Below are positions 22,751 through 34,040 of a stretch of DNA of 43,720 nucleotides, piece by piece. This DNA is from Daldinia sp. FL1419. Lineage: Eukaryota; Ascomycota; Sordariomycetes; Xylariales; Hypoxylaceae. A program made the position numbers and the translations under genes. Location of the stretch: positions 1-43,720 of the forward strand of contig MU623552.1 in assembly GCA_025201765.1 (NCBI GenBank), read 5' to 3'. Below the pieces are notes generated by a model. The model was not told the DNA's origin. It saw only the letters and a program-made list of their open reading frames with translations, and searched no databases. Within the stretch, counting starts at the first letter, position 1; the number at the start of each line of letters is the position of its first letter.

Positions 22751-23394
22751 AATTAATTAATTAATTTCTAAAGAATTGCCCCACAATTTCGGATATTTTC
22801 CACTATTATATAACTATTTTTAATTAAAAATATATACAAATTATTTCAAAAAATCATAAATTTAATTAAATTTTAAATAATATTAATTATTAATATTTTT
22901 AATATTTTTTCAATTAATATAATAAATTAAAATGATTTTAAATTTTAATATACCTTATATATGCGTTTATAATTTCTTATAACGTATAGCACATTTATAA
23001 TTAAATAAAAACTTACGTTAATAAAATTCCTTTATAAATTATTTAATTAAGATATTAAATAAAGATTTTAATTTAATAAGAATTTTAATAATTAAATATA
23101 AAGTAATTATATCTTAAAAAAGGTAAATAATAAAATAATTAAATAAAAGATTAATAAAAATAATTACTAATGATGGTAATTGATATTTAAAAGGTAAAAT
23201 TAACAATATATTTAATAAAAAAAAAACCATAAATTATTATAAAAAAATATATGAAAGGTAATATTTAAAAAACTTAATCTAATTAAATAAAAATCAATAT
23301 TTGAGGATTTATATATATTAAATAAAAACTTTAATTTAAGGTTAATGTTATTAAATAAGAATTTTAATAAAATAAGAACACTAATAACTATTTA
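22751..23394. other. AT-rich degraded sequence
   Basis: No gene or clear boundary is seen. Scattered pieces of the LTR-unit family can be recognised at about 23030-23350, such as AATAAGAATTTTAATA and AAAGTAATTATATC boxes. They are too mutated to delimit. Confidence 0.45.
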
Positions 23395-25338
23395 AATAAA
23401 ATTTTTCTTATGTTTTTAATTAAATTTCTTTTTTAATTATTTTTATAACTGAGTCACCCCAATTACATAAGTTTTGGTTTTTTTTTTTTAAAAAAGGGGG
23501 GGGGTTTATAAAGGGCTGTAACATAATTATATAATTAAATAATATAATTACGTAATTAAAGTTGCAAGATTTTATTAGCTTTTATAGAATTAATCTTTCT
23601 AAGGTTTCCATAGGCTTTTTAATATGTAAATAAGTTTTCAAAAATTATTTTCTTATTTGATCAGTTTAAATTCTTAAATATAAAATTATTAATTTTTCTA
23701 TAACAATAAGTTAGGGTAATAAGGCCAGGATGAAATCTGCTAATCTAACCCTTTTATAAATTTTTTAATATATAAATAAACCTTCAAAAATTATTTTCTT
23801 ATTTAATCAACTCAAATTTTCAAATATAGAATCATTAATTTTCCATAAAATTTTGTATAATAAAAATGTAAGGTTAAGATATATCCTATAAAAGTTATTA
23901 AAACTCTTTAAAAATTATTTTTTTGTTTAATTAGCGAAGGTTTATAAGGTTTTATAACTCAATTTCTGCATAAAATCTTTATATAAAAATATATAGTTTC
24001 AATTTCTTCCTTTGAAGATATCTTCCTAAAGTGCGTTACTATTGGCAAATAATCATATATATCTATTTTTTTACCCAATTGTTCTATTCTCCTCAGGATA
24101 TAGTCACCTTGTATCCTTAAGCTTATATAGCCTTTAACTTACTATAGGTTAATTAAAATGCAGGGCATATCCTGCAAGAACTATTACAATTCTTATTTAT
24201 TATTCAATTAAAGCTTATATTCAATATAAATAAGCCTTCAAAAATTATTTCCTATCTAATCAACTCAAGTTCTTAAGCATAAAATCATCAGTTTTTCCAT
24301 AGAGATTTGTACGGTGAAATGTAGGGCATATCTTGCAGGAATTATTAAAACTCCTATTCAATTAAAGCTCCTATTCAATATAAATAAATATCCAAAAATT
24401 ATTTTCCTATTTGATTAACTCAATTTCTTAAGGATAAAATTGTTAATTTTTTTATAAAGATTTATATAATAGAAGTATAGGGTTAAGACATATCCTGTAA
24501 GAGCTATTAAAGCTCCTTAAAAATTATTTTCTTATTTGATTAATTTAATTTAAAATATACCCAAATATTAGTTTTTCTATAGAGCTTTGTACGATAAAAC
24601 TGTAGGGTATATCCTGCAAGAACTTTTATTCAATTAGAACTTCTATTCAATTAAAATTCTTATTTAATTAAAACTCATATTCAATTAAAATTTATATTTA
24701 ATATATAAATCCTTAAAAATTATTTACCTATTTAATTAACTTAAATTTTCAAATATAAAATCGTTAATTTTCTATAAAATTTTGTACAATAAAATTGTAA
24801 GCCATATCTTATAAAAACTTTTATTCAATTAAAACTTTTATTTAATATAAATAACTTTCCAAAAATTATTTTCCTATCTAATCAACTTAAATTAAAATAC
24901 ACCTAAATATCAATTTTTCTATAAAAATTTATATAATAAAATATAAGGTATATCCTATAAAAATTATTAAAATTCCTAATTAATATAAATAAATTTTCAA
25001 AAATTATTTTCTTATCTAATCAATTTAAATTCTTAAGAATAAAATTATTAATTTTTAAAATTATAAAATTTTATATAATAAAAATGTAAGGTTAAGATAT
25101 ATTTTATAAAAGTTAAATTCAATATAAATAAGTTATTTTCTTATTTAATTAATTTAAATAAAGATATATTTAATTATAAATATTTCCTTAAATTTTAAAT
25201 TTTTAATATATTTTTTTTACCCCTTATCAACTCTTATCAGCTCTTATCAATTATTATTAATTACTTATCAATTTCTTATTAATTTCACATAATAATTTAT
25301 TGGAAAATTTCAGTATAATACACCGGACTTTATCCTGG
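23395..25338 (-). repeat. Variable tandem array of LTR-derived units (short copy)
   Basis: Minus-strand counterpart of 5663-8352. Its right end is CCAGGATAAAGTCC (minus strand, ending at 25338). It has an AATTGATAAG-rich lead-in, a series of 130-190-bp units with the GTACAAA and GGATATGCC boxes, one embedded LTR-like copy (about 23900-24180), and at the left end a G-run near 23497-23505 with the AATTACGTAATTA block. It has fewer units than the 2.7-kb copy. Confidence 0.7.
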
Positions 25339-25810
25339 ATAAATAAATTTTTAAAAATTATTTTTTTATCTAATTAACTCAAATTTTCAAATATAAAATC
25401 ATTAATTTTTTATAAAACTTTATATAATAAAATTATAGGACATATCCTATAAAAACTCCTATTCAATTAAAATACTTATTTAATTAAAATTTATATTTAA
25501 TATATAAATCTTTAAATATTAATTTTTATTAAATTAACTTAAATTTTCAGATATAAAATTATTAATTTTTAAAATCATAGAATTTTATATAATAAAAGTG
25601 TAAAATTAAGGTATATTTTATAAGAATTATTAAAATTCAAATTTAATATAAATAAGTTTTTAAAAATTATTTTCTTATTTAATTATAAATATTTTCTTAA
25701 ATTTTAAATTTTTAATATATATTTTTTTTTATTAATTTATTAATTTTTATTAATTTTACATAATAATTTATTAAAAGAATTTCAGTATAATATATTGGAC
25801 TTCGTCCTGG
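25339..25810 (-). repeat. Partial second array ending at the gene island
   Basis: Two or three more units follow in the same orientation. A second copy of the array terminus comes next: TTCAGTATAATATATTGG near 25782-25799, ending CCTGG at 25810. Balanced host DNA begins within about 10 bases of that end, so the array terminus coincides with the island boundary. Confidence 0.65.
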
Positions 25811-26054
25811 ATAAGAGAAATAATTAGCATCCCCTATACCAGTACCTATATATACAGCTAAACAAGCAAGATAAAGGTATTGACCTCTGCCATTGACTAA
25901 TTGAATATTTACTTTGCTCTGGTTCTGAGCCTTCTCCATGCTGAACACAAACTTATATAAAACTCCGTAAACTCCAACCCGCCATTGCCAGTGTATGTAA
26001 GAATTCTTGGATCTTCATATTCTCTACTCCCCCTCTTTAAGCCCCCCTTTATTC
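25811..26054. other. 3' flank of the J-protein gene
   Basis: Unique sequence of 244 bp between the array and the stop codon of the minus-strand J-protein gene. It must contain that gene's 3' untranslated region. A minus-strand open frame across 25712-25948 runs into the repeat and is not supported as a gene. Confidence 0.5.
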
Positions 26055-27672
26055 TTAACCGAACGGGAAGCCACCCGGGAAACCACCGCCTCCCGAGCCA
26101 AACTTGAAGTGGAACTGCTGACCGCCGCCTTGTTGGAACATGAACGGATGGCCCTGCTGGAACGGGTTTCCTTGCTGCTCGTGAGAATTCGGGTCGTCAC
26201 CGCGGTCGAACCGCTCGCGTAGCTCTGGGTTACTGAGAACCTCATACGCCTCGTTGATAGTCGCCATCTTCTTTTCCGCTTCCTCTTTGCTAAGACCCTG
26301 TTTCGCTGCCTTGTCGGGATGGTGGATTTTCGTAAGCTTCCGGTAGGCTGACTTAATCTGTCGTTCGTCTGCGTCGTGCGATACGCCGAGGACCTTGTAG
26401 TAATCTTTTGTCTTGCTCCGCTTAAGCGCCACTTGAGCTTTTTGCATGAGAGGATTGATGATGTTGTTCTTGTCTGGTCGAACCTCCGCTGCTTTCTTGA
26501 GCGTTCCGACGCAGGAATCAAACTCCTCCGCATCTAGTTGTGTCTTGGCCTTGTGCAAGAGACCGTACAAGGAATTCTCATCTAGTGCTAGAGATTTTGG
26601 ACAGTAGATGCCGGCCTTCTTGCTGTTTGCCTGCAGACTGGTTAGCAATTTACTTGTGACATTATTTGAATAAATATAGTACCTCGTAATAAGCCTGACA
26701 AGCAGTCTCAACTAATCTAGCCAGTAACACATTAGGTGCACGCTCTGGGATGATACCGGATTTCTTATGTTCCTTGATCTGTTCTTCTACCTCGTTGATC
26801 AGACCCGGGTCATCGCCATTTGGCACTAATAACTTGACACCAGTCATAGGTTGGTTTCTTTCTAAAGCCTTATTAACTTTGGCCAAGGTCTTATCGATAC
26901 TCTTTTCTTGTTTTAATAACTTCTTGCAGGGTTTTGACTCGGGATCGGAATGCAAACACTTCTTGATCTGACCTAGACCTTGTTCCATATCTCCCAACCC
27001 GTAGAATGTAGTAGCGGATATTTGCAGATGAGGAGTCGTATCGCCTGCTTTCATCTGTAAAATATGCTGTAAGTCGCCCATAGCCCCTTCTACTTCTCCT
27101 TGCTCAAATCGACACTTAATGCGCAGCTCTCGAAGATTGGGTGCCCGATTTGCGACGAGGATGGCGCCGCTGGCTTGGCTTATACATTCATCCCAGCTTC
27201 CTTTTGCCGCGGCTTCTTCAGCCAGCTTAGCAGCGCCCTCTGCCTCGACCAGTTTTTCATAGTCGGGAGAGCCTGGCTTCTGCTTGCCTAGAGTATAGTG
27301 TTCTTTGGCTCCCTCCCAATCGGCACTTCGAGCCTTTAATTTGCCTAGCTGTAAATGCGCGCCCTCAAAATCTGGCTTCAATTGCAAGACCTTGTTGAAA
27401 TCCGAAGTAGCTTGCGACGTGCGGCCGAGCGAAAGGTATGTAGTAGCGCGTTTGAAGTATGTCAAATAGTCGCTTGGATCACGAGCGACAGCAGCATCGT
27501 AGTACATTAGAGCCTCGCTCGTTTCGCCCTTGGTTAAATGTGACTGGGCCGACGAGAGGAGGTTCGAAATAGGAGTGTCGGCGGGTATATCTGCAGCGGA
27601 AAGCGCTTGAACGAGACCGGTAGAGGTGAGCGCAGTGGCTGCAAGAGCCAGAGCTGATAAAGGAACAATCAT
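26055..27672 (-). CDS. ER-lumenal TPR/J-domain co-chaperone (DNAJC3/P58IPK-like)
   Basis: Predicted co-chaperone that binds unfolded proteins through its TPRs and stimulates the ER Hsp70 (BiP/Kar2). Two exons: 27672-26683 and 26630-26055 (52-bp intron, GTACTA...CTGCAG) join in phase to 521 aa, close to the roughly 500-aa animal homologues. Residues 1-26 look like a signal peptide with a hydrophobic core ending near VQALSA. TPR-type helices run from about residue 36 to 395. Cys239 and Cys249 flank a short loop, as in P58IPK. The J domain starts DYYKVLG at 406, has its HPD triad at 434-436 and ends near 472. A Gly/Phe/Gln-rich tail follows, and there is no KDEL, as is usual for this family. It is divergently transcribed from HAUS1. 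A TACGTG box lies 251 bp upstream. Confidence 0.93.
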
Positions 27673-28446
27673 GATGGATGCGACGTGATAGACGATAATG
27701 AAAACCGAATTGGACGAGATGCCCTGTTGGCGCGGACGCCTTCAGGTTTTTTGAACTGCCGGAACAAAAGAATTAGATAGCGTATTGGTATAGGACTAAG
27801 GTACGAGAGAAGAAGAAGAAATAAGAAGTAGAAATCAAGAGAAATTTCAAAACCTTGGAAAGTTACTAAATGAAGGATAAAATAACTTAAAAAAGGTTCA
27901 CAAAAAATTAACAAGTGGCTACTACGTGAACAAACACGATTCGTTAGTCGAGTACATAAAGGCTAGTGAGCTTAGGCCGTTACTAAAAGCTAGTAGTACA
28001 GTATCTGAAGTATTTCCTAAACATTTCAATCCCTGCACGGACAACCTGGCCACTTTGGCCACGTCCAAACTGCACTTTAAAAATCTTAATTCTGTACGTA
28101 TCCATGCAGCTTTGCGGCCATGCGGACTACATACCGATCATGCGCCACAAATAATGTTCAAAATTACCTGAAGAGGCAAGAGGGGCTATAGAACCCGACG
28201 GGAATGCACCCGGCCAGCTCGTTTTACCCCACCAATCTCCAACGCATTTATCTTAATGCATCCCTTGCCCGTTGCGTGTCCGAGTACCTAATCTTAACCT
28301 AGTTTTCGACGTGTACCTTGAGCCTTGAGCCCTGAGGCATCTCCAAATTTTAGAACTTCATTTAACAATATTTCCCGTTTGTCTATATGCACTTGTAACC
28401 CAAAACAGTGAGAAACAAAGTCAATTCTCACTGATATTCATTTATA
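27673..28446. promoter_or_regulatory. Divergent promoter region (J-protein / HAUS1)
   Basis: 774 bp separate the two divergent start codons, with no coding sequence recognised. TACGTG at 27923-27928 resembles a core bound by Hac1-type unfolded-protein-response factors, which would suit the ER chaperone. The HAUS1 side (28370-28446) has pyrimidine-rich and AACAA-rich stretches but no clear TATA box. Any small frame here, such as the one from 27926, lacks supporting features. Confidence 0.5.
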
Positions 28447-29520
28447 ATGTCTCATCTTCCCTCCCAAGCCATATTCTCCCCCTCCGTCGCCCGAGCGGCC
28501 GCCTCCACCGCAAAAGACTGGTCTTATATCGACTCCTGGCTTCGTAGCGTCTACTCCAACTCCTCCTCTTCCTCCGGAAACAACCGCCCCTCACGACCTC
28601 CCACGTTCGAGCGCAACCCCGAAACCCTTAAAGCCCTCCTTACCCTCGCCGCCGCCAATGAAGCCGCCGATGACCATCGCGAACAACTCGCGCGCGTGGA
28701 GCAGGCTGCTCTAGATGAGATTCGTGCCGCAGAGAAAGGGCGAGAGGAGCGACGGCAAAGGATAGAAGCCCAGAAACAGCAAGGGGGGGGAGTAGATGCG
28801 GAAGCAGCGCTAGACGGAGAAATCTTAACCGAAGACCTCCTCAACGCTATAGAAGCCAACCTGAGAAGAGAAGGCTCCATTGCCCTGGACGCCATGGCCT
28901 CCATGGCCGTCGAGCTCGGTGTCGCTTATCCTACCCCCGAAACCCTCGGGTCTAAATTCGCCGAGCTCCAGGGCCGCGCCTTTGAACTCGAAGACGGGAT
29001 CGAGAGGGTGGACTTGCTGCGGCGATACTTGGACCGCGAGTCCGCTAAAGCAGATGTTTTTCTCGCGGAACTGCAACAATCCAATTTTACTTCGAATTCT
29101 AATCCTAACGATAGTAGTATTAGTATCGGTGGTAATGACAGCATATTCACACTTCCCCCCTCTCTCCCGCGGCAAAACCTTGACCTCCAACGTCTTATCA
29201 AAACCACCTCGTCACGTCTTCCTGAACTCCAGCAACAAGTCATCTCCCTAGAAAAGACCGTCGGCCTACCCCCCGTCACCGTAGATGATGTGCGTACTGT
29301 CGAAGAAGCGTATTTGGACCTGCTCGCCAAGAAGAAGGAACTCGACGAGCAGGTGCGCGCGTTCGCAGGCTTGCCACCAGACGTCGAGGCTGCGAGGGCT
29401 GAGCTAGAGGCTCTACGTGTGGAGCTCTGCCACGCGGCGGAGCGACGGGATGAGAATTTCGAGAAATTGGTGGAAAGGGAGACTCCAGTGAAGACCAGGA
29501 GGAGACCTAAGTTAGATTAG
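28447..29520 (+). CDS. HAUS1: HAUS augmin-like complex subunit 1
   Basis: Single-exon gene of 357 aa. HAUS1 is a coiled-coil subunit of augmin, which recruits gamma-tubulin to existing microtubules to make branches in the spindle. The N-terminal block (WSYIDSWL, then PPTFERNPETLKALLTL) follows the pattern of the animal protein, where a short helix before a Pro-rich turn precedes NPRT-type sequence. The C-terminal pattern of LQQQVISLEKTV, LAKKKELDEQVRAFAGLP and ARAELEALRVEL also aligns in order and spacing. Nearly all of residues 60-345 is heptad-rich, Glu/Leu/Ala helix. Two Ser/Asn-rich loops (near 37-47 and 214-230) look lineage-specific. A run of seven G residues (about 28783-28789) keeps the frame. 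The ATG at 28447 is the first in frame. Convergent with VAC14. Confidence 0.85.
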   Translation: MSHLPSQAIFSPSVARAAASTAKDWSYIDSWLRSVYSNSSSSSGNNRPSRPPTFERNPETLKALLTLAAANEAADDHREQLARVEQAALDEIRAAEKGREERRQRIEAQKQQGGGVDAEAALDGEILTEDLLNAIEANLRREGSIALDAMASMAVELGVAYPTPETLGSKFAELQGRAFELEDGIERVDLLRRYLDRESAKADVFLAELQQSNFTSNSNPNDSSISIGGNDSIFTLPPSLPRQNLDLQRLIKTTSSRLPELQQQVISLEKTVGLPPVTVDDVRTVEEAYLDLLAKKKELDEQVRAFAGLPPDVEAARAELEALRVELCHAAERRDENFEKLVERETPVKTRRRPKLD

Positions 29521-29808
29521 ATAATGCCATACACTCCTAATACAGTCTCGAAGGGGCCACATAAGTACTCGTTTAAATATGCAACCCGACGGGAATGTGA
29601 TATATGTACGAACACCACTAATGACTATGTATCCGAACTCTCTAGGTATCTCGTTGTACACATGACCGTACTCGGTACAAGAACATAATAAAAATATGGC
29701 CGCAACGAACCCGCTTCCTCAACATCCCTTCCCCTCGTGATAGACAAGCACCTCGATAATAACGCGGACTAGTGTCTGCAAAACTCGATGCCATAGCCAA
29801 TTCCAGCT
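29521..29808. other. Convergent 3' region between HAUS1 and VAC14
   Basis: 288 bp between the two stop codons. AATAAA on the plus strand at 29687-29692 lies 167 bp beyond the HAUS1 stop and could serve as its polyadenylation signal. The 3' untranslated regions may overlap. Confidence 0.5.
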
Positions 29809-32800
29809 CTATTGTGGTTGCGACCGTTTCCCTCTTCCCGAGACCGACGCCCCAAGTCGTCCAAATTGTTTCCCAAGTCCCGAACGCTTCGGTGGCGGCG
29901 CAGCAGGTGGTGTTGCGTCTTTTGGTGGTACAGCCGGAGCCGGCACCGGCCTTGGAGGTTCCCGTTCCGTAACCTGTAGGCCGCCGAAGTCTAGATTATC
30001 GTCGAAGTTGCTACCGTCTAGCATTCTCTGCGTTCGTCTCGCCTTATCCTGCACGCTCCTGAACTTTTCCAAGAGTTGGTCCCATCGGATCGTATTGTCC
30101 TCGCGACCCTTACCTAACCTATTTGGGCGGTCATAATTGGAAGCACTAGGTGTAGTGGTAGGACTAAGAACGCATGAAGAATAAGTGTCATGGACGCTTT
30201 TGGAACGAGGATGATGACTTTGATTCTGATAAGAGGAGATGGCTTCGGCCACTGAACCTTGCCAGGGGGTTGTTACGGGAGCAGTGAAACTGGGTACATA
30301 CGGTCGAGGCCCGATTTGCAAGTATCCTATCGAGCTTACGCTATTTAATCTATTCTTGAGGGCGGCAAAAGCAGAAGACTGAGGTAAAAGCATCAAAATT
30401 CCGTAAAGACATTTGTATAGGTATGGATACTTCTCAGGTTCGAGAAGTTGGAGTCGAAGATCTAGCCGTCCGATAATGGCAGGTTAGCATATCTAGCCAA
30501 CTACAAAGTTGGGGCTGGGTAACTCACATGTGAAAACAGGTGACTCAATCAGCTGGACAAGCTTGTCGATTTGAATGAGAATGTTGACCGTCATCTCTAG
30601 CTCCGCACTTGTCTCTGTTAGTAGGCCGCCCAGCCATTTCATGCTTCTTGATCTATAACACCTACAATATTTGCAAGAGATTGTATGCAGCCTCATATGC
30701 CTGAGCGAGTAGACATAAGGAGAAGGTTGCAACGGCGTTATAGCACCAAGAGCGGAATAACGCCACGAAGAATATTTGACCTTCCTATCAGAACAGTGAG
30801 CAAGATATAATTTGAATTAGGAAGTAATAAAACGACGTTACCTTTGTTTCTAAATTCCGTAACCGTTTTCTTAGGTCTGCTAGCTCCGGCGCCGTAATGA
30901 GGTTGTTATTGAGGTTCTGTACCATTATGCTGGCAAATTCAACGTCTTCTTCCTTTTCGATCGTTTCGGCTAGAGTACGATATATCCTCTCGGGACTTAA
31001 TGACATACATAATTGGCGTATGATCAAGTTACCTCGAGTCTCTAGTAGTTTTCTATCCGTGGAAAAAAGCTGCAGGAGGCTAACCATGAAGTTAGAAAAG
31101 TAATCGTCTTCGCTGTTCCTCGATATTTGAGATAGTAACTGTAAATCCTTGGTAACGACAGCCTCTGCCGGGTCTGAAAGTGTCTTGAGGAGAGCGGGAA
31201 ATGTTCCATCATTGAACGCGACAATTTTCCTGGGAGCTTTTCGGTGCAGCATAATGAGCCAAGTTAGTGCAGCGACGCGGGTTGCCTCGTGATCGTTCAA
31301 GAATAACAAGGTAAGTGAATTCACCGCGGCGGCATAGTCCAAATCCGGTTGGGGCTGGGCTGGCTGGGCAGGGGTTGGTGCTCTGCGGTTTTGAGCTGGT
31401 GTGGGACTGCGTATGTCCGTATCGTGATTACTTGATAGGGAAGCGTGGGTACTGGATGCCCCCTCGGGGCGGTCCGTAGCCAGTGTGGATAGCCGTGATG
31501 TAGACTGCCCCGGGGCCACTTCGGTTTCGTCCGTCAGAGATACGACATATTGCATCAATGATGTGTTCACTCTTGTCGCGGCCTGGCGAATCGACTCGAC
31601 TCCACTGGCCATCGCTGGAAGGAGGTGCGCCAATATTTTAGGAGTAAAAGGCAAGACCTCTTCGGGGCAAATATCTAGAAATGACACTATCCACCGTAGG
31701 CTTTCCAGGAGGCTGTCTTCCTCTATATTCATATTAGTACCCATTACCGTATCGTCCAGCCAACAACGCTTACCCAGGGGAGAATCTAGGGTCGCGGTAA
31801 GGATCTCAAGAATGGCCTTGTAGTTAATCTGTACATCTTGTCCTGGAATCCAGTCATCCTCGCTGCTAACTTCGTCGTCATCATTGGCTGTGGTAGATCC
31901 CGCCTCCTCGGCGTCGTTCGCTGCTAGGCGCATACTACCGCTGTCAACGGAGTCCTCTCGCTTTCTCTTCCCATCTCCCTTGGACCTTCTGCTTTCGGCG
32001 ATTCCCTTTTTTACCCGAGCAATCCGCTTGATCTCATTCAAGAATTTATCCAGACAGGCTTGTGTTGCCGCATGGACATCGGCATTGTTCCCACTGAGGA
32101 ACTTGAGCAAACCACCCAAGAACTCAGGAAGGTATGTAACCAGTTCGAGGTCTGGAATTGAGTCAAGTAGGGTAATCCAACCAACAAGAAAGGTTCTTGT
32201 GAATGGGTTCATGACCCATATCCTTTCTTTTAGAAGAGGGATGAATCTGGGAAGAGAGAATGCTGTTGGGAGGCTGGCAGTTGGAGAAATGCTTGACCCT
32301 GAGTCCTTTGTCTCCTCATAAGGCGGAGGCAGTTCACCCTCAAGTATAGATACATAAGTGGCCGCAGACTCGGAGACGATGTCTTTGATGAGTCGATCAA
32401 GAAGTTCAGCGCCATTTTTCACAGAAAGTTCCGAGTCTGCACCTAGCTGTAGTAGAAATGAGGAATGTTAAGTTAAACCAAAAGAGTTCTCAGATAGGGG
32501 CATAGGGAAGTACCTTGCATAAAGCATCAAATATGTGGTTGAAATATTTCAAGATCTCTCCTTTAGCAACCTTGGCAATATTATACATGGACTCGCAGGC
32601 ATAATACCGAACGCGAGCATCCTGGTCGGTAAAACAAGCCAGGACGGGCGGCACAATAACCTCGAGGTATCTCGGTAGTTCCTATAGTACGTTAGATTTG
32701 ACATTATCAGGAGAGACTGGAATGAAAAGTTGATTAACAATAATGTGGACGGGGGAAAAGCCTACAGGGCCGAGAGCAATAGCAGCAGCGGCCAAGCCTA

Positions 32801-33065
32801 TCAAGCCGCCGTTACGAGCATGGGGCTGATGGACGGCATAGGCATATTCGTTACACAATTGCTCAAGGATATCCTTCACCCTCTTGTAGTCCTTGACCGC
32901 TACTGACTCTCGGATAGAACGTTCTAGTCTATGTGTAAGTTAGTAAGCTAATTCGATGAAATATAATAACTACTTAGAAAGGGTGTGTGGGCCATACTCA
33001 AGGGCACCAGTTTTCCTCTTATCATACAGCTTGTCGTTAAGAAGTCGCTGTACGTTAGGTTCCAT
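29809..33065 (-). CDS. VAC14: Vac14, scaffold of the PIKfyve/Fab1-Fig4 complex, 7 exons
   Basis: Vac14 is the HEAT-repeat scaffold that brings the lipid kinase Fab1 and phosphatase Fig4 together on the vacuole membrane to control PI(3,5)P2. Exons: 33065-32998, 32928-32766, 32681-32514, 32446-30842, 30784-30666, 30607-30528, 30461-29809. They join to 2856 nt (951 aa). The N-terminus (LNDKLYDKRKTGALELE, then HARNGGLIGLAA) is diagnostic. HEAT-type helices fill about 40-660, interrupted by a charged insert (basic 279-296, KRKR; acidic to about 331). The Fig4-binding region runs from about 677 to 790 (FRSWC, IDKLVQLIE, LRLQLLEPEKY, MLLPQSSAF). The Pro-rich tail (about 895-951) is not conserved in yeast. 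Introns are 57-84 bp; intron 5 contains CTACTAAC. A PPPY motif sits at 173-176. Confidence 0.95.
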
Positions 33066-33513
33066 TGCTTCTATCTTGGTCTCAGCACACAGCTCACGTT
33101 ACCATGCCGTGCCGAGAGGTGGACAAGATGATTTGGTGGTTCATCAATGCCACCTGGTGGAATATCTGGCCGATTATTCAAGTATAAGAAGTGATTGGAT
33201 GAATGGGTGAACAGCTGACAATGAAGAGCTAAAAAAAAGAAAGGAAAGGGAATAAGTCAGATTGCAATAAAAAGAATATTCTATCAAAATATTGGAACTT
33301 GCTGGAGTATGTGTGATTACAGTAAAAGGTAAGCCAACAACCTATAAGCTTAGAGGGGCAAGGCACCAGGATTAGAGATAGAGAAGAGTGGACAAGGCTG
33401 AGAAAAGACGAAGCATGAATGATGATGTACCTACCTAGGTTAGGTAGGTATTTGTGTATGGGATATGTGTTGTATGTGGGCTAATCTGAAAATGTATGGG
33501 ATTGGGTTGTAAG
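33066..33513 (-). promoter_or_regulatory. VAC14 upstream region
   Basis: 448 bp of unique sequence lie between the VAC14 start and a MITE. It contains the palindrome at 33428-33450 and purine-rich stretches near 33230-33250 and 33380-33420. No other gene is seen. The whole proximal promoter must fit here or extend into repeat DNA. Confidence 0.5.
33428..33450. promoter_or_regulatory. Perfect 10-bp inverted repeat in the VAC14 promoter
   Basis: TACCTACCTA (33428-33437), spacer GGT, then TAGGTAGGTA (33441-33450). TAGGTAGGTA-type strings are frequent in non-coding DNA of Pezizomycotina (general recollection). It may be a dimeric factor site or a dispersed short repeat. It lies about 365 bp upstream of the start codon. 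Confidence 0.5.
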
Positions 33514-33515
33514 TA

Positions 33516-33825
33516 CGAAGGTCCGGGCCAAAAGTCTTGCACATGCCCCACAAAGAATTATAGTGCGTACAATTCCTTACCAAAAAAATCAAATATTTCA
33601 AATTTTATAATCTTAAAATTTAAATTTAAATAATTTAATATAAAAAAATGAAATTAATTAGTTTTTTATTTTAAATTATTTAATTAATATAATATTTACT
33701 TTAAATTTTATTATATTTATTATTATATAAAATTAATAATTTAAAATAATTTTTAATATAAAATATAATTTAATTATAAATTATAAATAATTATACATAT
33801 AAATTTAAAATAATTATACATATAT
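33516..33825. mobile_element. MITE copy 1, truncated at its right end
   Basis: The left terminal repeat CGAAGGTCCGGGCCAAAAG starts at 33516 after TA (33514-33515). The following 200 bp align with the complete copy at 35041-35384, including the GTGCGTACAATTCCTTACC segment and the AT-rich core. The right terminal repeat is missing, replaced by a non-LTR copy. The left end marks the boundary of the VAC14 gene island. Confidence 0.75.
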
Positions 33826-34040
33826 AAATTTATTTATTTCTTCTTACACCGCTTTACCTAAATTATAATATAAGTATCTAATTTTTTTATATTTATTCTA
33901 AGAAAAAACCATGGTCAGGAAAAAACCTACCTAATATTTATCCAAGTAATTTTATTATTATAACTTTAATTATTTCTTATATTCTTATTAAAATTTATTA
34001 TTTAATAAAAATAATTTAATTAATATAAACACGTTTTAAT
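33826..34040 (-). mobile_element. Non-LTR (LINE/SINE-like) repeat copy
   Basis: On the minus strand it starts near TTAATATATTAAAACG, contains the ACCATGGTTTTTTC and GGTAGG segments shared with 21111-21381, and ends in AAATAAATAAAT next to the truncated MITE. A possible short target duplication (TATAAATT) is too weak to rely on in such AT-rich DNA. Confidence 0.6.

Noticed and set aside
25712..25948. 78-codon minus-strand frame next to the J-protein gene
   Set aside because: Half of it is repeat-array sequence and the rest is the 3' flank of the gene. There is no supporting signal for a separate protein.
27926..28171. 81-codon frame in the divergent promoter region
   Set aside because: No family features are present, and it lies between two well-defined divergent starts. 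It is probably a chance frame.
30493..30732. Independent small gene on the minus strand
   Set aside because: It is the wrong-frame read-through of VAC14 introns 5 and 6. The spliced frame gives the conserved Fig4-binding sequence.
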